A stretch of 64,000 nucleotides of DNA from Phragmites australis. Its lineage: Eukaryota; Streptophyta; Magnoliopsida; Poales; Poaceae. The notes under the pieces were generated by a model. The model saw only the letters and a list, made by a program, of their open reading frames with translations. It was not told where the DNA came from and made no database searches. This document shows, piece by piece, positions 12,130 to 23,399 of this stretch (position 1 is the stretch's first letter; every line of letters starts with the position of its first letter). Location: contig NC_084921.1 in the NCBI RefSeq assembly GCF_958298935.1, positions 4,970,001 to 5,034,000 on the forward strand. The letters run 5' to 3'. The translations under genes and the position numbers were made by a program.

Positions 12130-13850
12130 AACGTGTATATGCAGATATATGTAGACATATTATGTGTACGCGTGTGGTATGAGTGTACAGTATGTTGTAA
12201 GTATCCATTCTCGTTATACCCTTAAAAAGCAGCCATACGAGAGGATGGAAGAATACATAATAGAAAACTCTGTTCCTCTCTGGACTTCGCCGATTGCCCA
12301 ACCTCCATGCTGTTCCTTTACACCCAGTCTTCTTCTTCTCTTCCCAGTTTATTTGCTCTTCTCAACCTAAACTACTTTTCTCCATATTTGTACCCGGATT
12401 GAGTATTAGTTGGTATGTGTCTTTAAGGTCTTGAATGGGATAAATCGGTATGCTCGTGAGTGATTTGTGAGTTGGACTAATTGGGGAACGTGACACTGGA
12501 CGGACGGCGTCGTTCGTGCACTAAATTCAAGACCTACGGCTTGCTTAATTTGTCCATTTGCATGTGGATTACACAAAGTAATGTATGTCATATCCGACCA
12601 TGACGAGTTGAGAACGATATCAGGAAGAAAACTATATTAACATGTGGAGCCCGTGATAGCAGGTATGCCGGCCCTGACAAAGGTCTACTTAAACACCATC
12701 CATGACATTTGCCATGAAATATTGTTGCGCCGAGCATAAAACATGAAGCTACATGATGTAGGAATCAGTTAGGTAATCAAAATTTAAGAAACATTAAAAG
12801 GAAAGTCCGGGAGTGTTTGATTTTCGCCCAGTCGAGCCCTCAAATTGGCTTGGCGCATATGGGCGTTAAACCGAGCACGCCCTTGGTGTTTACATTTTAG
12901 ATATGGAAGTGGACAAAAATGAGCAATTTTCAAATGTTATAATGCTTGCAAACAAACCAAATGTCTTGAGTAAAGGCACAAATTGACAACTTGTGAGATT
13001 TGCTACAGACTCATATTGGAAAATAAGAAGAAGAAAAAAAGACCGAAAATGCAGTCCCAAAGTACCGTACTGGACGAGCTTGGCAGAGGACAGCAAGCCC
13101 GAAACAACCAGGGCTTGGTCTGAACAATTGTTTTATTTATTTTTTATGTAAAATTGACAGGACGATCCAACCTAGTCCGAGCCCCGCTCGAAACTACAAG
13201 CCTGATGGCTGCCCATGGAGGGGCCAGGGCACATATTTTAGGCCCAACACAAATCAGGCTTTTTGCGCGAGCAAAAAGGCTAAGTCTACTCTGGATATAG
13301 ACATGTTCAGCATCTAAACCTTCAATAATGAAAAAACACTGAACATCAGTGCACATGGGAATATACATAGATGAGAAAGCAGATTGGTAAAAGGTAAATT
13401 GAGAAATATTCAGTTGAGAAAGAGAAGGGAGTTGTTATTGCAGGTTAGAAAAACCATGTTATCGACGAATGTTAAATCACCAATCTAACAAACTTGTTGA
13501 AGAATAGAGGATGCTTTTGTCACATCCCAATTTTGTAGACATATCATTAAATATAACCATACATCATGAGCATCATATTTAACTGTTGAGTATTTATTAA
13601 TTTCAATTGTGGCTTAACATTTGTTAAGAGCTATGAAAATACCCGATCTTGAAGTTTTCTTTTAGTTTAAGTTTCGCATAGGCGTTGTAGGTGAGTACAA
13701 TAAAAATGGGGTTCATCTCGTTTGGTAATTGCTGCACAAAAAGTTTGTAGAAAGTTTGGAGCACTAGAGCACCTTGATTTGAGTTAACAAAAAGAGAGAA
13801 GGAAAATGAGGAAAGAAGGAAAAGAAATTGCAGTTGTATTAGATGTAAGA
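12130..13850. other. Intergenic stretch, nothing recognised
   Basis: AT-rich sequence with scattered short ORFs (for example 12164-12370 plus, 13144-13368 minus) that match no family. No repeat boundaries were resolved. Confidence 0.4.
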
Positions 13851-13859
13851 CTCTAGCAA

Positions 13860-14045
13860 GTAGGGCCCACTTGAGCTGGCACACCTCCCCTCCCTCTCCT
13901 TCAGCTGCAGTAGCAACCTTCCCCCTCACTCTCACGCTCTCCCCCTCCCAACTGAGACAACCAAGGGCAGCAGCAGCTCCCTCTCAAACCCCCTCCATTT
14001 CTCACCCAAATCCTCCCTCAAGAAGCTGAAATCAAGGTATGCATA
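13860..14045 (+). promoter_or_regulatory. Orphan 5'UTR-like CT-rich segment ending in a splice donor
   Basis: A CT-rich, purine-poor run (about 13885-14025) is followed by GAAATCAAG|GTATGC, a good donor consensus at about 14036. This resembles a grass 5' untranslated exon. No coding exon follows in the next kilobases; a MITE and a LINE fragment come next. It may be a decayed first exon or part of a retroelement leader. Confidence 0.25.
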
Positions 14046-14648
14046 TGGTACCACTGTGTTCTCTAGCTTCTAAGCTTCCCATTCATCCAATCTTTTTGCG
14101 CATGCATGAAGGATTCGAGTTGTTCTTAATCTCTCTCGGTTTGTTTGGTGAAGCCACAAGGAGCAGTAGCTTGGTCCCTCTTCCCTATACAATAAGCTTG
14201 AGGACGGGCACTACGTCCTAGAAACCCCAAAACCTTGGACGCCGGAAGCAAAATCCGGCGAACAACAAAGCTAGTCGACTCAAACCGCGTGTTGGGATCC
14301 AAAAAACGGCACGAGGAGTAGATCTGTGTGTGAATGAGGGAGGAGTTGAGGAGAAGGAGGCATGATAGAATGTAATGAGCATATAAATATACCTGAGGAG
14401 TGTGTGCAAGCAAGGGAGTCGCAGCCTTGCACCGGCGATCAGACTTTGAGCCAACACAAAGACTGCGACGACGGTGGGGGTGACGACTGGATTGGCTAGG
14501 CTAGGGTTTATTGATTTCTGGCTGAGTACACTAATGTCAGGCCTATTCATTAATTACCTATCCAAGCTTGGCCCGGAAAGGTACTCTCTTTCTTTTTGAC
14601 ATTTTTGCACTGCAAGGATCTGTTTGAAAAAGGTATTTTTCAGTACTA

Positions 14649-14911
14649 CTCCCTCTGTCTATAAATATATAGGACATATCTTGTTTTAAAAAAATCGTCA
14701 AAAGTAACCTTTAACCGTTAATTCTCTTACAAGATGTTGTCAATTTCTACATAATCAACATCATATTAAAAAGTACTTTAAAATATGAATTTATTGATAT
14801 AACTTTTATGTACTAAACATGTATATATTTAACTAGTTATTGGTCCAAACTTACGAAGTTTGTCTTTTTAAAAATAAGATACACTCTATATTTGTGGATG
14901 GGGGGGGGGAG
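14649..14911. mobile_element. Stowaway-type MITE (263 bp)
   Basis: It begins CTCCCTCTGTCTATAAAT and ends in a G-run with GGGGGAG, the inverted counterpart of CTCCC. TA dinucleotides flank it on both sides (14647-14648 and 14912-14913). TIRs of the CTCCCTCYGT type with TA target duplication are diagnostic of Stowaway (Tc1/mariner-derived) elements. It has no coding capacity. Confidence 0.8.
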
Positions 14912-14913
14912 TA

Positions 14914-15074
14914 TAATTTAATCTTAAGATGTAGGCAAATTTTGCTCGTGGAAACCGCCGCTTCATGGTTTTAGTTCTTGGACATTGAAATTTTGCTGTT
15001 TGGAGGAAGACACCAAAATTGCGGTCTTCGTGTATCATAGCTTGAAGTTGGTATTCTCCACCTCCTTCGCCTTT
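14914..15074. other. Short spacer between MITE and LINE fragment
   Basis: No features were seen. Confidence 0.4.
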
Positions 15075-15528
15075 CATCCTTCTAAATGAAAGGGACAGAA
15101 AGCGAATGAAGTGGAGAATATCGGCTTCAAGCTATGGTACACGGGGATCACAAGTAGAAATGGAGTTGGCATCTTGATCGATAAGAGCCTCAAGAACGGA
15201 GTGGTGGACGTCAGGAGACATATAGATAGGATTATCCCTGTTAAGCTTGTTGGGGATTTGGTTTTGAACGTTATTAGTGTGTATGCCCCTCTCACAATGA
15301 GAGCGTCAAGAAGCAATTTTAGGAAGATTTGGATGACATGGTTAGTAGTGTGCCTATTAGCAAGAAGTTCTTCATAGGAGGAGACCTTAATGGCCATGTA
15401 GGTATATCTAATGTAGAGTTTGAGAGGGTGCACGAGGGTTTTGGGTTTGGCAGTATAAACCAAGAGGGAGAGGATGTCTTGAACTTTGTTGTGGCCTACG
15501 ACCTGATAATAGCTAACATATTCTTTAG
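15075..15528 (+). pseudogene. LINE endonuclease fragment, 5' half (split by insertion)
   Basis: Plus-strand frames 15111-15377 and 15329-15532 carry an endonuclease/exonuclease/phosphatase domain of non-LTR type. Visible phrases are TSRNGVGILIDKSL, VVDVRRHIDRIIPVKL, NVISVYAPL, then FIGGDLNGHVG and NQEGEDVLNFVVAYDLIIAN. The GGDLNGHVG core corresponds to the catalytic GDFN-type motif of these nucleases. The frame shifts at about 15295-15330, where a short segment is missing. The frame stops where family members continue with about 10 more residues and then TFSSG. That continuation is found at 21893-22040, beyond a gypsy element. Plant relatives are often annotated craniofacial development protein 2-like. 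Confidence 0.75.
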
Positions 15529-16659
15529 ATAATGCCAGATGGTCGCGAGGCAGGTACTCGTCTAAACCAAACCACTCTCATTTAATGCTAATGCCCATGC
15601 AGTTTTTCTTTCCCAGGCGCACCCCATCGCCCGAGGCCATTGGGGCGGACACAGAGCTTCCGTGTTCCATCCCGCGGCATTAACTGTTACAGGATGGGTT
15701 CGCGGACATCACTAAGGGCGTGGCAGGTGCGCGTGGGCAACCGGTGATGGGGCGGAGCAGGTCGGGCGATCCGGACTGATAAGTACAGAAGGAGCTGATG
15801 AATGGGACATGCCTCGGTGTTCTTGAGTTGCACATACACAAACAAATTTAGTAGGCACTCCCCGAACAAAGATCACGCACCTATCATCTGATACACCCCA
15901 GAATCATTATCAGGGAATTTTTCCCCGACATTTCACGCGCCAGGTAGGGGGGCGCGTTTCCGAGTTCAGGATCCGAGTCGTTGTGAGGTCTTCTTCGTTG
16001 GGTATGACCCAGACGGATCCAATATGTCCCAAACTCAAGACATTGGATCAGGATCCGAAGGCTTCGGGAGGCGACGGGGGCAGCAAAGGCATCCATGCTC
16101 CCGATGCCTAGGAAAGCTCACAGACCGCAAGCTCTTGGGGTACTAGCTTCTTCGGTGGCAGCCCAACCCGGAAGAGTGCTCACCGCACTGGGACTGCCAC
16201 CCCCAACCCCGTGACGTGAACCGAAACCATCGGGCAGGTATGATTCGATTCGGCAAAAGAGTATCCAGGAACTAATCGCATGTGTCATTTCTCCGAGTAG
16301 GTTCAACCCAAGGATGAATAGAACGGTCTACACCTCGAACTTTTGGCATGAGTAACGACCACTCCGCGTTGGGTACTAATAAGGAAGGCAGCTTACCAGA
16401 ATCTTAGAAAGGTCCCTCTCCTTTCCCGGTGCTGGCCACCTTTTGATCAGAAGGGGAATCATTGTCCTACCTTGCAGGATTTCAAAGGGTCATGGACGCG
16501 GTACTAGTCGCTAAGCGAGGCATGCTTTCCCCCGACTAGGAAGGAACGAACACAGGACCATGCATCGTTAGGTACATGGTTCAATTATATTTTTTTCCAA
16601 TTATTAAATGCAAAGCGAAGTATGAGGGCCACTTAACTAGAACACGAGCATCACCCGCG

Positions 16660-17580
16660 TGAGGGAAAAACGCTTACTAGCGATGAGAGACTCGCTACTA
16701 GGTATAACCCTGTCACCAAGGGGTTTTCAATACACGGACTGGACCATGGCGACATACCTCTCCGAAGTGAGAAAGCTAGAGCAACGCTCCATCGGCCGAG
16801 AAGTCACACACATCTCTCGCAAGGATTTCTTCCCTAGGCGATGGGCTGGACTGTCTAGCCTCTTCTTACAAACCTGTCCCGGTCAGAGTCTTTGAGAAAA
16901 AGACTCATATGGCCACCCGCTACGGTCTCGGGCCGACGCAGAAGGGATGCTCCGTTTGGAAACGGAACACCAGAGGCAATACCTCCCTCGATAACGTCGA
17001 CCTCGGGTGGCCATCATGTGGTCGCCCTGCTCGATTCGGGTATGACCTGGATGGATCAGTTCTCGGACTACCTTCAAAATCGAGCAACCCCTGACGGCAA
17101 TGTGTCAACAGAAAAGGTCACGTGGGCTAACCTCGAGAATCCACCTTGGTAGAGGAACACCTCTACCACCAAGGGAGCAACTACCCTTTACTGAAATACA
17201 TCGCTCAGGATGGGGGGAGCACAACGCTCCCTAATATCCTCGGAGGCAGACGTGGAGGCCAAACCTCACACTGCCCTCCAGGATTCTCGTGAGCTGGTGA
17301 AAAGGTGCGGGTCGTGCTAGCACCACGACCGAAATACCAACCTACCAGCTCGGGCACTGTAAACTATACCACTCTCTCGTCTTTTCGCTACCTGGGGGCT
17401 GGACATTGTGGGACCGTTCTCTAAAGCCCCAGGCGATCCTAAATTCCTACTCGTGGCAATTAACAAATTCACAAGGAGGTTCGAGGCCAAGCCCATTAGG
17501 AAGATTACCGTCGCAGCAATGGTTAAGGCTCAAGGGAGTGCCAGCAACGCGGCCTAGTAGTCCAAGTCACATAAATAGGG
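16660..17580 (+). pseudogene. Gypsy pol remnant: RNase H end and integrase start
   Basis: The frame 16659-16895 contains YLSEVRKLEQR and VTHISRKDFFP, matching the RNase H C-terminal region (EVRKLE...HVPRKDN) of Tat-type gypsy pol. The next pieces read TWMDQFSDYLQNR (16909-17152 frame), then ELVKRCGSC of the integrase zinc-binding region. At about 17390-17500 the integrase core entry is LDIVGPFSKAPGDPKFLL followed by AINKFTRRFEAKPI. Stops and frameshifts separate the pieces. Protease and most of the reverse transcriptase are not recognisable upstream, so the element was already deleted or heavily mutated. Confidence 0.72.
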
Positions 17581-18328
17581 ACAACGAAACCCGATTCGCC
17601 AGTCGGGCCTGACCAGTTGGCCCGGCGAAGACAACGATGAAAACTCGAGCGAAGAGGTCCGCGACCGTACTCCATGGCCCGGGCAGCCAGGTCCTAATAG
17701 GGCCTCAGGTACGGCCGTGACCACCATGCACGAAACTGGTTGCAGGTCACTGGCGACCTTCAGTTTTCCGACCTCACGCGGTCGTGTTTACCGGGGTGGT
17801 CGGCCACCGATCATACAGATCGCGGAAAGCCAGCTCTGTGTATAAGGATGCTCGACGATGAGCCTGTTTGTCTATTTTGTAGGACCTTTTGGACGAGCAT
17901 GGACATGACTTATAAGTTTTTTCAAATCCAAGCAATCGAACTCTCTATGTTGCAGGACTCCACAGACAAACGCGGTCTCCCACCAAATTCCAAGATTTGT
18001 GTAGCCCGCTCACTCATGTTGATGGGATGAGATCCAAAGCTAACCCGCTCGCACGATGATAGGGTAAAGGCACCCGAGGGTTAACGACCACAAGGCCGCA
18101 AGTCCTAGCTCAGGTCAAGCGCTGGTCACCACCGAAAGGCTCATCGTGCTTAGGGTCTCCCTCCGCACCAGGAACGTTGCTTGCGAGTGACTTGATGTGA
18201 TCCTCCCTAAGCGCTACAGGCACTCCGAAGGCTATTCATCATCCGAACATGAAAAGACCCACATAAAGGCCAGTGCCTGTCATTACAAAGCCCGGGGGTT
18301 GGTTCCAATCAAACCTAAGACATTCTTC

Positions 18329-21300
18329 CTAGGACCCAAAAGTACCCCTAAGAGGGTTGAACTGGATTGTCCAAAGACAGGAACGAACGGCATACAAAAA
18401 TGAATCAGCACGGAGGTTGAGTTCCTCCGTGATCATCCGAGTACCCTCAAAACCAGCACCAACTGCCGACAAGAGGTCCAGGTCGGGGAAGTGGTCACGA
18501 ACATAGGCAAGGGCAAGGAAAGCACCGGAGACTCCGACCTCGAAAAGATGGTCTCTGACGGTCTCACGAATCCTCTGCTCGAGGCCACCTGCCTCCTTAG
18601 AGGCTGCTAGAAACCACTCGATATGACCGGTCATGGTGTTCCCGGGGCTCGAGCGAACCTGGACACCGGCGGACCGAAGCAATGAGTTGAAATGGGTAAA
18701 AGCTCGGCTAAGTTTGTCATAGAACGCCACTCGCCTCTCGTCGCTCTCCTTGGTCAGTCACTCGAGTTCTATTCGCACCACATGCAGATCTTCCCGGCAG
18801 TGGCGAAGGCAGTCATAGAATTCCTCTCTCTACTTGGAGCTTTCCCTGTTCACCCGTTCTAGGTCCCTCTACACCCCGAGTAACTCCTCCTAGTAGGCTA
18901 GTAAAAAAACAGATCGTAAGCCACACCGGTGTCAGCTGGTCGAATCCTACATGTGTAACCTAGGACCATCACGTGATGTGGGTGGTCGGTGCAACGCACC
19001 TTGAAGGTCGCTCGATGTACTCGCCTGCTCGACCGCAGACCCCCGCACACATCTGGCCGCCACCTCCAAGAAATGTTAGTCAGAAGGGCGGTCGACAGGT
19101 ATGGTCAGGGATTCGGTGAGGGCTGGTGAGCCAATCAGCATAGGCGGGGGATTAGTTCTGGCGGAAGGTTTGGACACTCCGAGAACTCTACGACCACAAT
19201 GACACAAACTTATCAGAAAATAAAAGCGTGGGGGCTCCATTCAAAAATGTTACAGAACAAAAGTTACAATCAAGTTTTTTACTCCTCGGCGGCCTCCACC
19301 CGGAAAATGGACGTCACGTAGTCCACCACCCCCTGTCACTCCCACTGTAGTCTCTCCTCGGCTTTGGGTCCGATAACCACAGCCCCCTCCTGGACCAAGT
19401 CCAGGTTGAAGTTGGGGTCACGGCTGCGGTAGCTTCGGAAGATAAACTCTGAGGTCGCTCTCACTACCTACGAGACGTCTTCTGCATCCCTCAATGCCAG
19501 GGTGACTGGGAGCTTAGTGAAGTGCTCCGCAAGGACCTTGAGGGTGTAGGCCCAGGCTCAGGTGGTGCGGTCATCTTTCGGCTCGGTAACCCCCATCCCG
19601 AGGCTACCTAGGGGATCCACTAGTGCTTCGAAGGCTTCCCGAAGAATGCTAAGGGTAGTGTGTTCATCCTCCTTGAGCTGAGAGCGCTCGGCGGCCAGCG
19701 CGGCCTTCTCTTGTGAGAGCTCGCCACACCTCCGCTACAACTCGACCAGCTGCTTCTCCAGCTCGGCGCATCTGCTAGTCGCCGCCTCCTTCTCTTCGAC
19801 CAGCTTACGGACGGTAGCCGGGAAACTACCGATCCATGAGAGCAAGTCAGGAGTCGAAACGGACCCGTCGACCGAGCCCGTAGGGCCTGGAGCCGTCGTT
19901 GATGCTTCGAGGGTCAAGGCCAACACTGGCAGAGGGGCCGGGGTATCTGGCCGGGGCATCGTCAGAGGGGTTGTCACGGTGGTCGCCGAGGGCCTGCGAC
20001 AAACGAGCAAAGTTGCAGAATCAAGAAGAAAAGAGCGATTCAAAGTATCTACACCTACCCAAAAAAGCTTACCTCGGCGATGGAGGACGGAGCACCAGCT
20101 TGGCCCTCACGAAACATCACTCACAAGGCTGCTGCCCTCGACCACCACCTGACCCTGCGAAGGTTGCTTGCCTCCCGGCCCAGTCGTGTGCGAAGCGCAA
20201 CTAGGACGAGGGATGTCCGAGGTGGGGCAGCCACTTCACGATCAATCTCCCGAAGGGCCTTCTCGACCTCATCGATTATTGGCCTCAGGGCATCGACCTC
20301 AGGAAGATGCTGAAGATAGCTCGAAAAATAAAACTCTGATCAAAGAAAAAACTTGGAATAGGAAATTCTGGAAAAATGCTAAATATACCAGCCTAACTTG
20401 GGGCCTCTACGTTGGGGGGGGGGGGTCTCACATAGAGGGACACTCGGAGGGCCACCTTTCCTGATGGCCGCTGCTATCAGCAATCTGACCGCAGGTCGAT
20501 GACCTAGTCATGAAGATCTGGAAATAATAATAGTAAAACGCCACTCGATCAAGCCTCTCGAGGCAAGAGGACGGCTGTAATATTATCTACGGAGCTCTCC
20601 CGGGTATCATCATTACTTCCAGTGTACAGGTAGGCCGAGTGCGCCCTTCGCCGTAAGGGGCACAGCCGACGCTTGATGAAGTCGTGGACGACATCCGACC
20701 CTGATAGATTGGCTTTCACAAGTGCCCTGACCCTGTCGGCAAGGGATAGTAGTTTGGCAGTCGGCGTGGGAGAGCTTGCCCAACTCTCTGCAAGGCGCGC
20801 CAGCGCTTCCGGCATGCAAAGGTTGTCGAAAGAGTTGTCGGTCGTAATGTAGAACCACTCCCCCCTTCAGCCCGACCACGACGATTGAAGATTCATCTCT
20901 AGGCAGGAACTGGTGACACCAGCTTAGAGATGGAAACTGCAGCTCCCGGTGGCCGGCCCTAGCTGCAGCCGGGCCACATAGAAAAACCTGAAGAGATCGA
21001 GACATGGCTTGACCCTGATGAAGTTTTTGCACATGTGAGCGAAGATGCTCAGCATGATAATGGAATTGGGGTTTAAATGAAGATGGCAGATATCATAGAA
21101 AGAAATGACGGTACGGAAGAACTCGGAGAAGGAGGGGATGAGACCCACTAAGAAAAACGAGGCAAAGATTACAGTCTCCCCCTGCACGAGGAGCAAGAAC
21201 TTCTCCCCCGGGGCGGTATCCGGAGGACAGATGATGCGAAAGCAGTCGATTCTCATACATCTGCTTCAGCTTCGCGACGATGCATTTGGACTTAGGGAAA

Positions 21301-21330
21301 TTGGCCTCCTTTCTAGTGCGCGGTGCCATG
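18329..21330 (-). pseudogene. Antisense ORF of gypsy element (putative gypsy-type transposase family)
   Basis: Minus-strand frames form one broken gene. The N-terminal part (21329-20924) reads ANFPKSKCIVAKLKQMYE, SSGYRPGGE, FFLVGLIPSFSEFFRTVI and HLNPNSIIMLSIFAHMC. This fits the family called putative gypsy type transposon (Pfam Transposase_28). The middle (20043-19735 and on to about 19280) is a coiled-coil region rich in Glu/Leu/Lys/Arg, such as AELEKQL. The C-terminal part (about 18900-18329) reads VAFYDKLSRAFTHFNSLL, HLFEVGVSGAFLALAYVR and GFEGTRMITEELNLRAD. The gene runs opposite to pol, as described for antisense ORFs of Tat elements. Its function is unknown. Many stops make this copy dead. 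Confidence 0.7.
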
Positions 21331-21890
21331 GGAATGCAGTGGTGGTTCTTTGAAAGACTCTGGTGGGGATTGAAGGAGATGGTCTCTAGTGCAAGGGCTC
21401 AGAAGGTGGAGAGATTTCTAGGACCTTCTATCCTTCCATTTGTAGGATCGACCCAGTTCCGCTGCCTCAGCTCCCGAGGATCCATCTGGGGAACCGAAAT
21501 TTTCTCGAAATCCAGCGTCCATTAAGGTTTCTCTCTCCCATGATTCTCTGCCTTGCGCAAGCATCCCAACTTTCTCTCTCCCACTATCCTTTTCTATAGA
21601 TGCTTAATCTTCCCTCGGGGTGTGGTTTTTCTGAACCCATCGCTAAAACGGGCTACATCGCCGACCACTCCTTGGGCATGGCTTGAGTTCATCCAAGGCT
21701 CAAATGGCACGACCAGACCCAGCTGTGTCTGTGTAAGGTTCGGTTCAGGCCACCATACCCACGGGGGAGCTTAGGGGCTACGGTCCAGGCGCTAGAAGGA
21801 CCCTATTTAGAGAAAAAGAACTAGTCCCGCAAAAACCGATCGTTGACGTCCGTCCTGGCAGGGGAACCCCATATACCTTACACCGACACA

Positions 21891-22045
21891 TTTAGTAACC
21901 TTTAGTAGTGGCCACTACTCTAACCAGATTGATTTTGTCCTTGTAAGAAGAGAGAATATACATGTTTGCTTAGATTGTAAGGTGGTACCTGGAGAGTGTG
22001 TTGTTCCTCAATATAAGAATGTGGTGGCTGACTTTCGCTTCCCCA
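21891..22045 (+). pseudogene. LINE endonuclease fragment, 3' half (resumes after gypsy)
   Basis: The plus strand from 21896 translates without stops as VTFSSGHYSNQIDFVLVRRE, then CLDCKVVPGECVVPQ and VVADFRF. This is the direct family continuation of the LINE endonuclease at 15075-15528. SNQIDFVLVRR contains the conserved IDFVL segment near the domain end. About 8-10 residues between the two halves are missing, which suggests a small deletion at insertion or later. Coding similarity ends at about 22040. Confidence 0.75.
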
Positions 22046-22059
22046 TACATGTCCTCAAT

Positions 22060-22970
22060 ATTTGAATCATTAAAACTATTTTTAGAATTAAAACTGAATT
22101 GAGAACCTATTAAAAATGTTAATTTAAAACATAAACTATTTTTTGGAATTTTCTATTAAAAGAAAACCTATTCTTGAAATTTATTAGATTTTTGGAATTA
22201 TTTTTCTAAAGGAAAACACTAATTACTACGCAAGCGATGACGTCAGCACTGACTGGGAAGCTAACTTGGCTCGGGAAGATGACGTGGCCGACACGTGTGC
22301 GACATGTGATGCGATCCTATTGGCTAGTGAAGGGGTATTTTTCAATTTAATCGTGGCCGTTGCTGCAAGATCGAATGGCTCACCTTGAGTCTTCTTTCTC
22401 TAGGCGATGCGACCGGCGGCACAGTGCTCGGTACGGCGGCGTTCGGCCGAAAAGTCGTCGGAGTTGAGCTTCGATGGTCGATCTTCGACGGTGAGCGGCG
22501 GAACGTGGGGAGGAGACGACAGTGAACCCGTTTGAGAGGCAAGTTCGCATCGGGACGGTCTCCAATTGCTTAGCAGCGGCGACCAGAACTTAACGGGGAT
22601 CAGTTAGGGACGCCGAGATGTGGACGGCAAACAGTGTCCTGTGCTCGGTCGGCGTTGGGAAGCGGCGGAGCGGTACAACGACGGTGAGGGGATCCGACGG
22701 AGGTTCGGCGGCGGCGCAAGAGCTCTCAGGTGGAGGAAAACTAATGGGAAGAGGGGACTTGGGTGCAGTGGAATGCAAAGAAGCTCAGGGAGGGGTTGGT
22801 CGCGGCTTAAATAGAGGGGAGAAGAGGTGGCAACGTGGGCGTAACGTGGAGATTGTGCGGTGGTGGTTGCGAATGATGGTTGCGAAGACGGGGATGACAG
22901 GCGGTCCGGCGCGTCAACGAGAGAAAGAGAGGGAAAAATGGGCGTCACAACAAGCCAACGGTCTTGGTTA
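22060..22970. repeat. GC-rich dispersed repeat, copy B
   Basis: This is the direct-orientation counterpart of the block at 900-1760. An AT-rich lead-in (22060-22220) is followed by TGACGTCAGCACTGACTGGG, a CACGTG-like region, TTGGCTAG, GGCCGTTG and CGAGATGTGGACG. The shared order of these words across several hundred bases supports common origin, with much divergence and indels. It ends close to the second LINE fragment. A TTAAATAG TATA-like string occurs at about 22807 on the plus strand, but no gene follows. Confidence 0.5.
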
Positions 22971-22971
22971 G

Positions 22972-23380
22972 GTGTTGTGATGTTTTTGGGTTCATTCAGA
23001 AAGTTTAGCTTCTCTTGATCTCCCTGCGGCCCATACATCCCTGTGATGTCCCAGGTTGTGCCATCCGCTTTCATGGTGATGGTGGCAGTGACTGCGTTGG
23101 GAGAGGTTTGGGTGTTAGATACAGTGAAAAAAATCCTCAGAGCAGGCGAGCAGAATGCCACCGCGGGTTTGCTGCGCTGGAAATAAGGTGAAGTTATCAG
23201 CGAATTTCGCTCCCAAGGTCTGTGTTACTATGGCTCGGTCGATAGCTGCGAGCTTCGTTCTTGTAGACATACAATTGTGCATTTGGTGTCTTTCACCTGG
23301 TCACGGACAGCGGCGCGTCGCGCGCTCTCGTTCAAGCCTCGTACATTCCAATTTTGGGGGACACAGTTTCTTTGAGACAT
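22972..23380 (-). pseudogene. L1-type LINE endonuclease N-terminus, broken
   Basis: On the minus strand an ATG at 23380-23378 opens a protein with NWNVRGLNESARR, VRDQVKDTKCTIVCLQE, then (after a frameshift) AIDRAIVTQTLGAKFADNF. A further frame reads WDITGMYGPQGDQEKLNFLN. These are the first strands of the AP-endonuclease-like domain of plant L1 LINE ORF2 (NVRGLN, CLQETK, VYGP motifs). Only about 130 residues are present, and reverse transcriptase is absent. The truncation on the 3' side is unusual for an L1 insertion, which is normally 5' truncated. This is therefore a fragment left by another event, possibly copied together with repeat B. Confidence 0.7.
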
Positions 23381-23399
23381 TGCAATACTTGGACGAGTA

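Larger units (their letters stand above)
15529..21890 (+). mobile_element. Decayed Ty3/gypsy (Tat-type) retrotransposon nested in the LINE fragment
   Basis: TTTAG occurs at both edges (15524-15528 and 21891-21895). The insert side shows TGCC at 15533 and ACACA at 21886-21890, as expected of TG...CA LTR ends. A leader resembling a gypsy primer-binding site (TTTCACGCGCCAGGTAGGGG, 15931-15950) lies about 400 bp in. A polypurine-like GGGGGAGCTTAGGGG lies at about 21762. Plus-strand RNase H and integrase remnants lie at 16720-17580. A long minus-strand ORF remnant fills 18329-21330. Tat-lineage elements are known to carry extra antisense ORFs between pol and the 3' LTR. The two LTRs could not be aligned convincingly by eye and the 3' one looks truncated. 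Confidence 0.7.

Noticed and set aside
15529..21890. A confident LTR pair for the gypsy element
   Set aside because: TG/CA ends and TTTAG edges are present, but the first 400 bp and the last 115-400 bp could not be aligned convincingly by eye, so no LTR features were listed.
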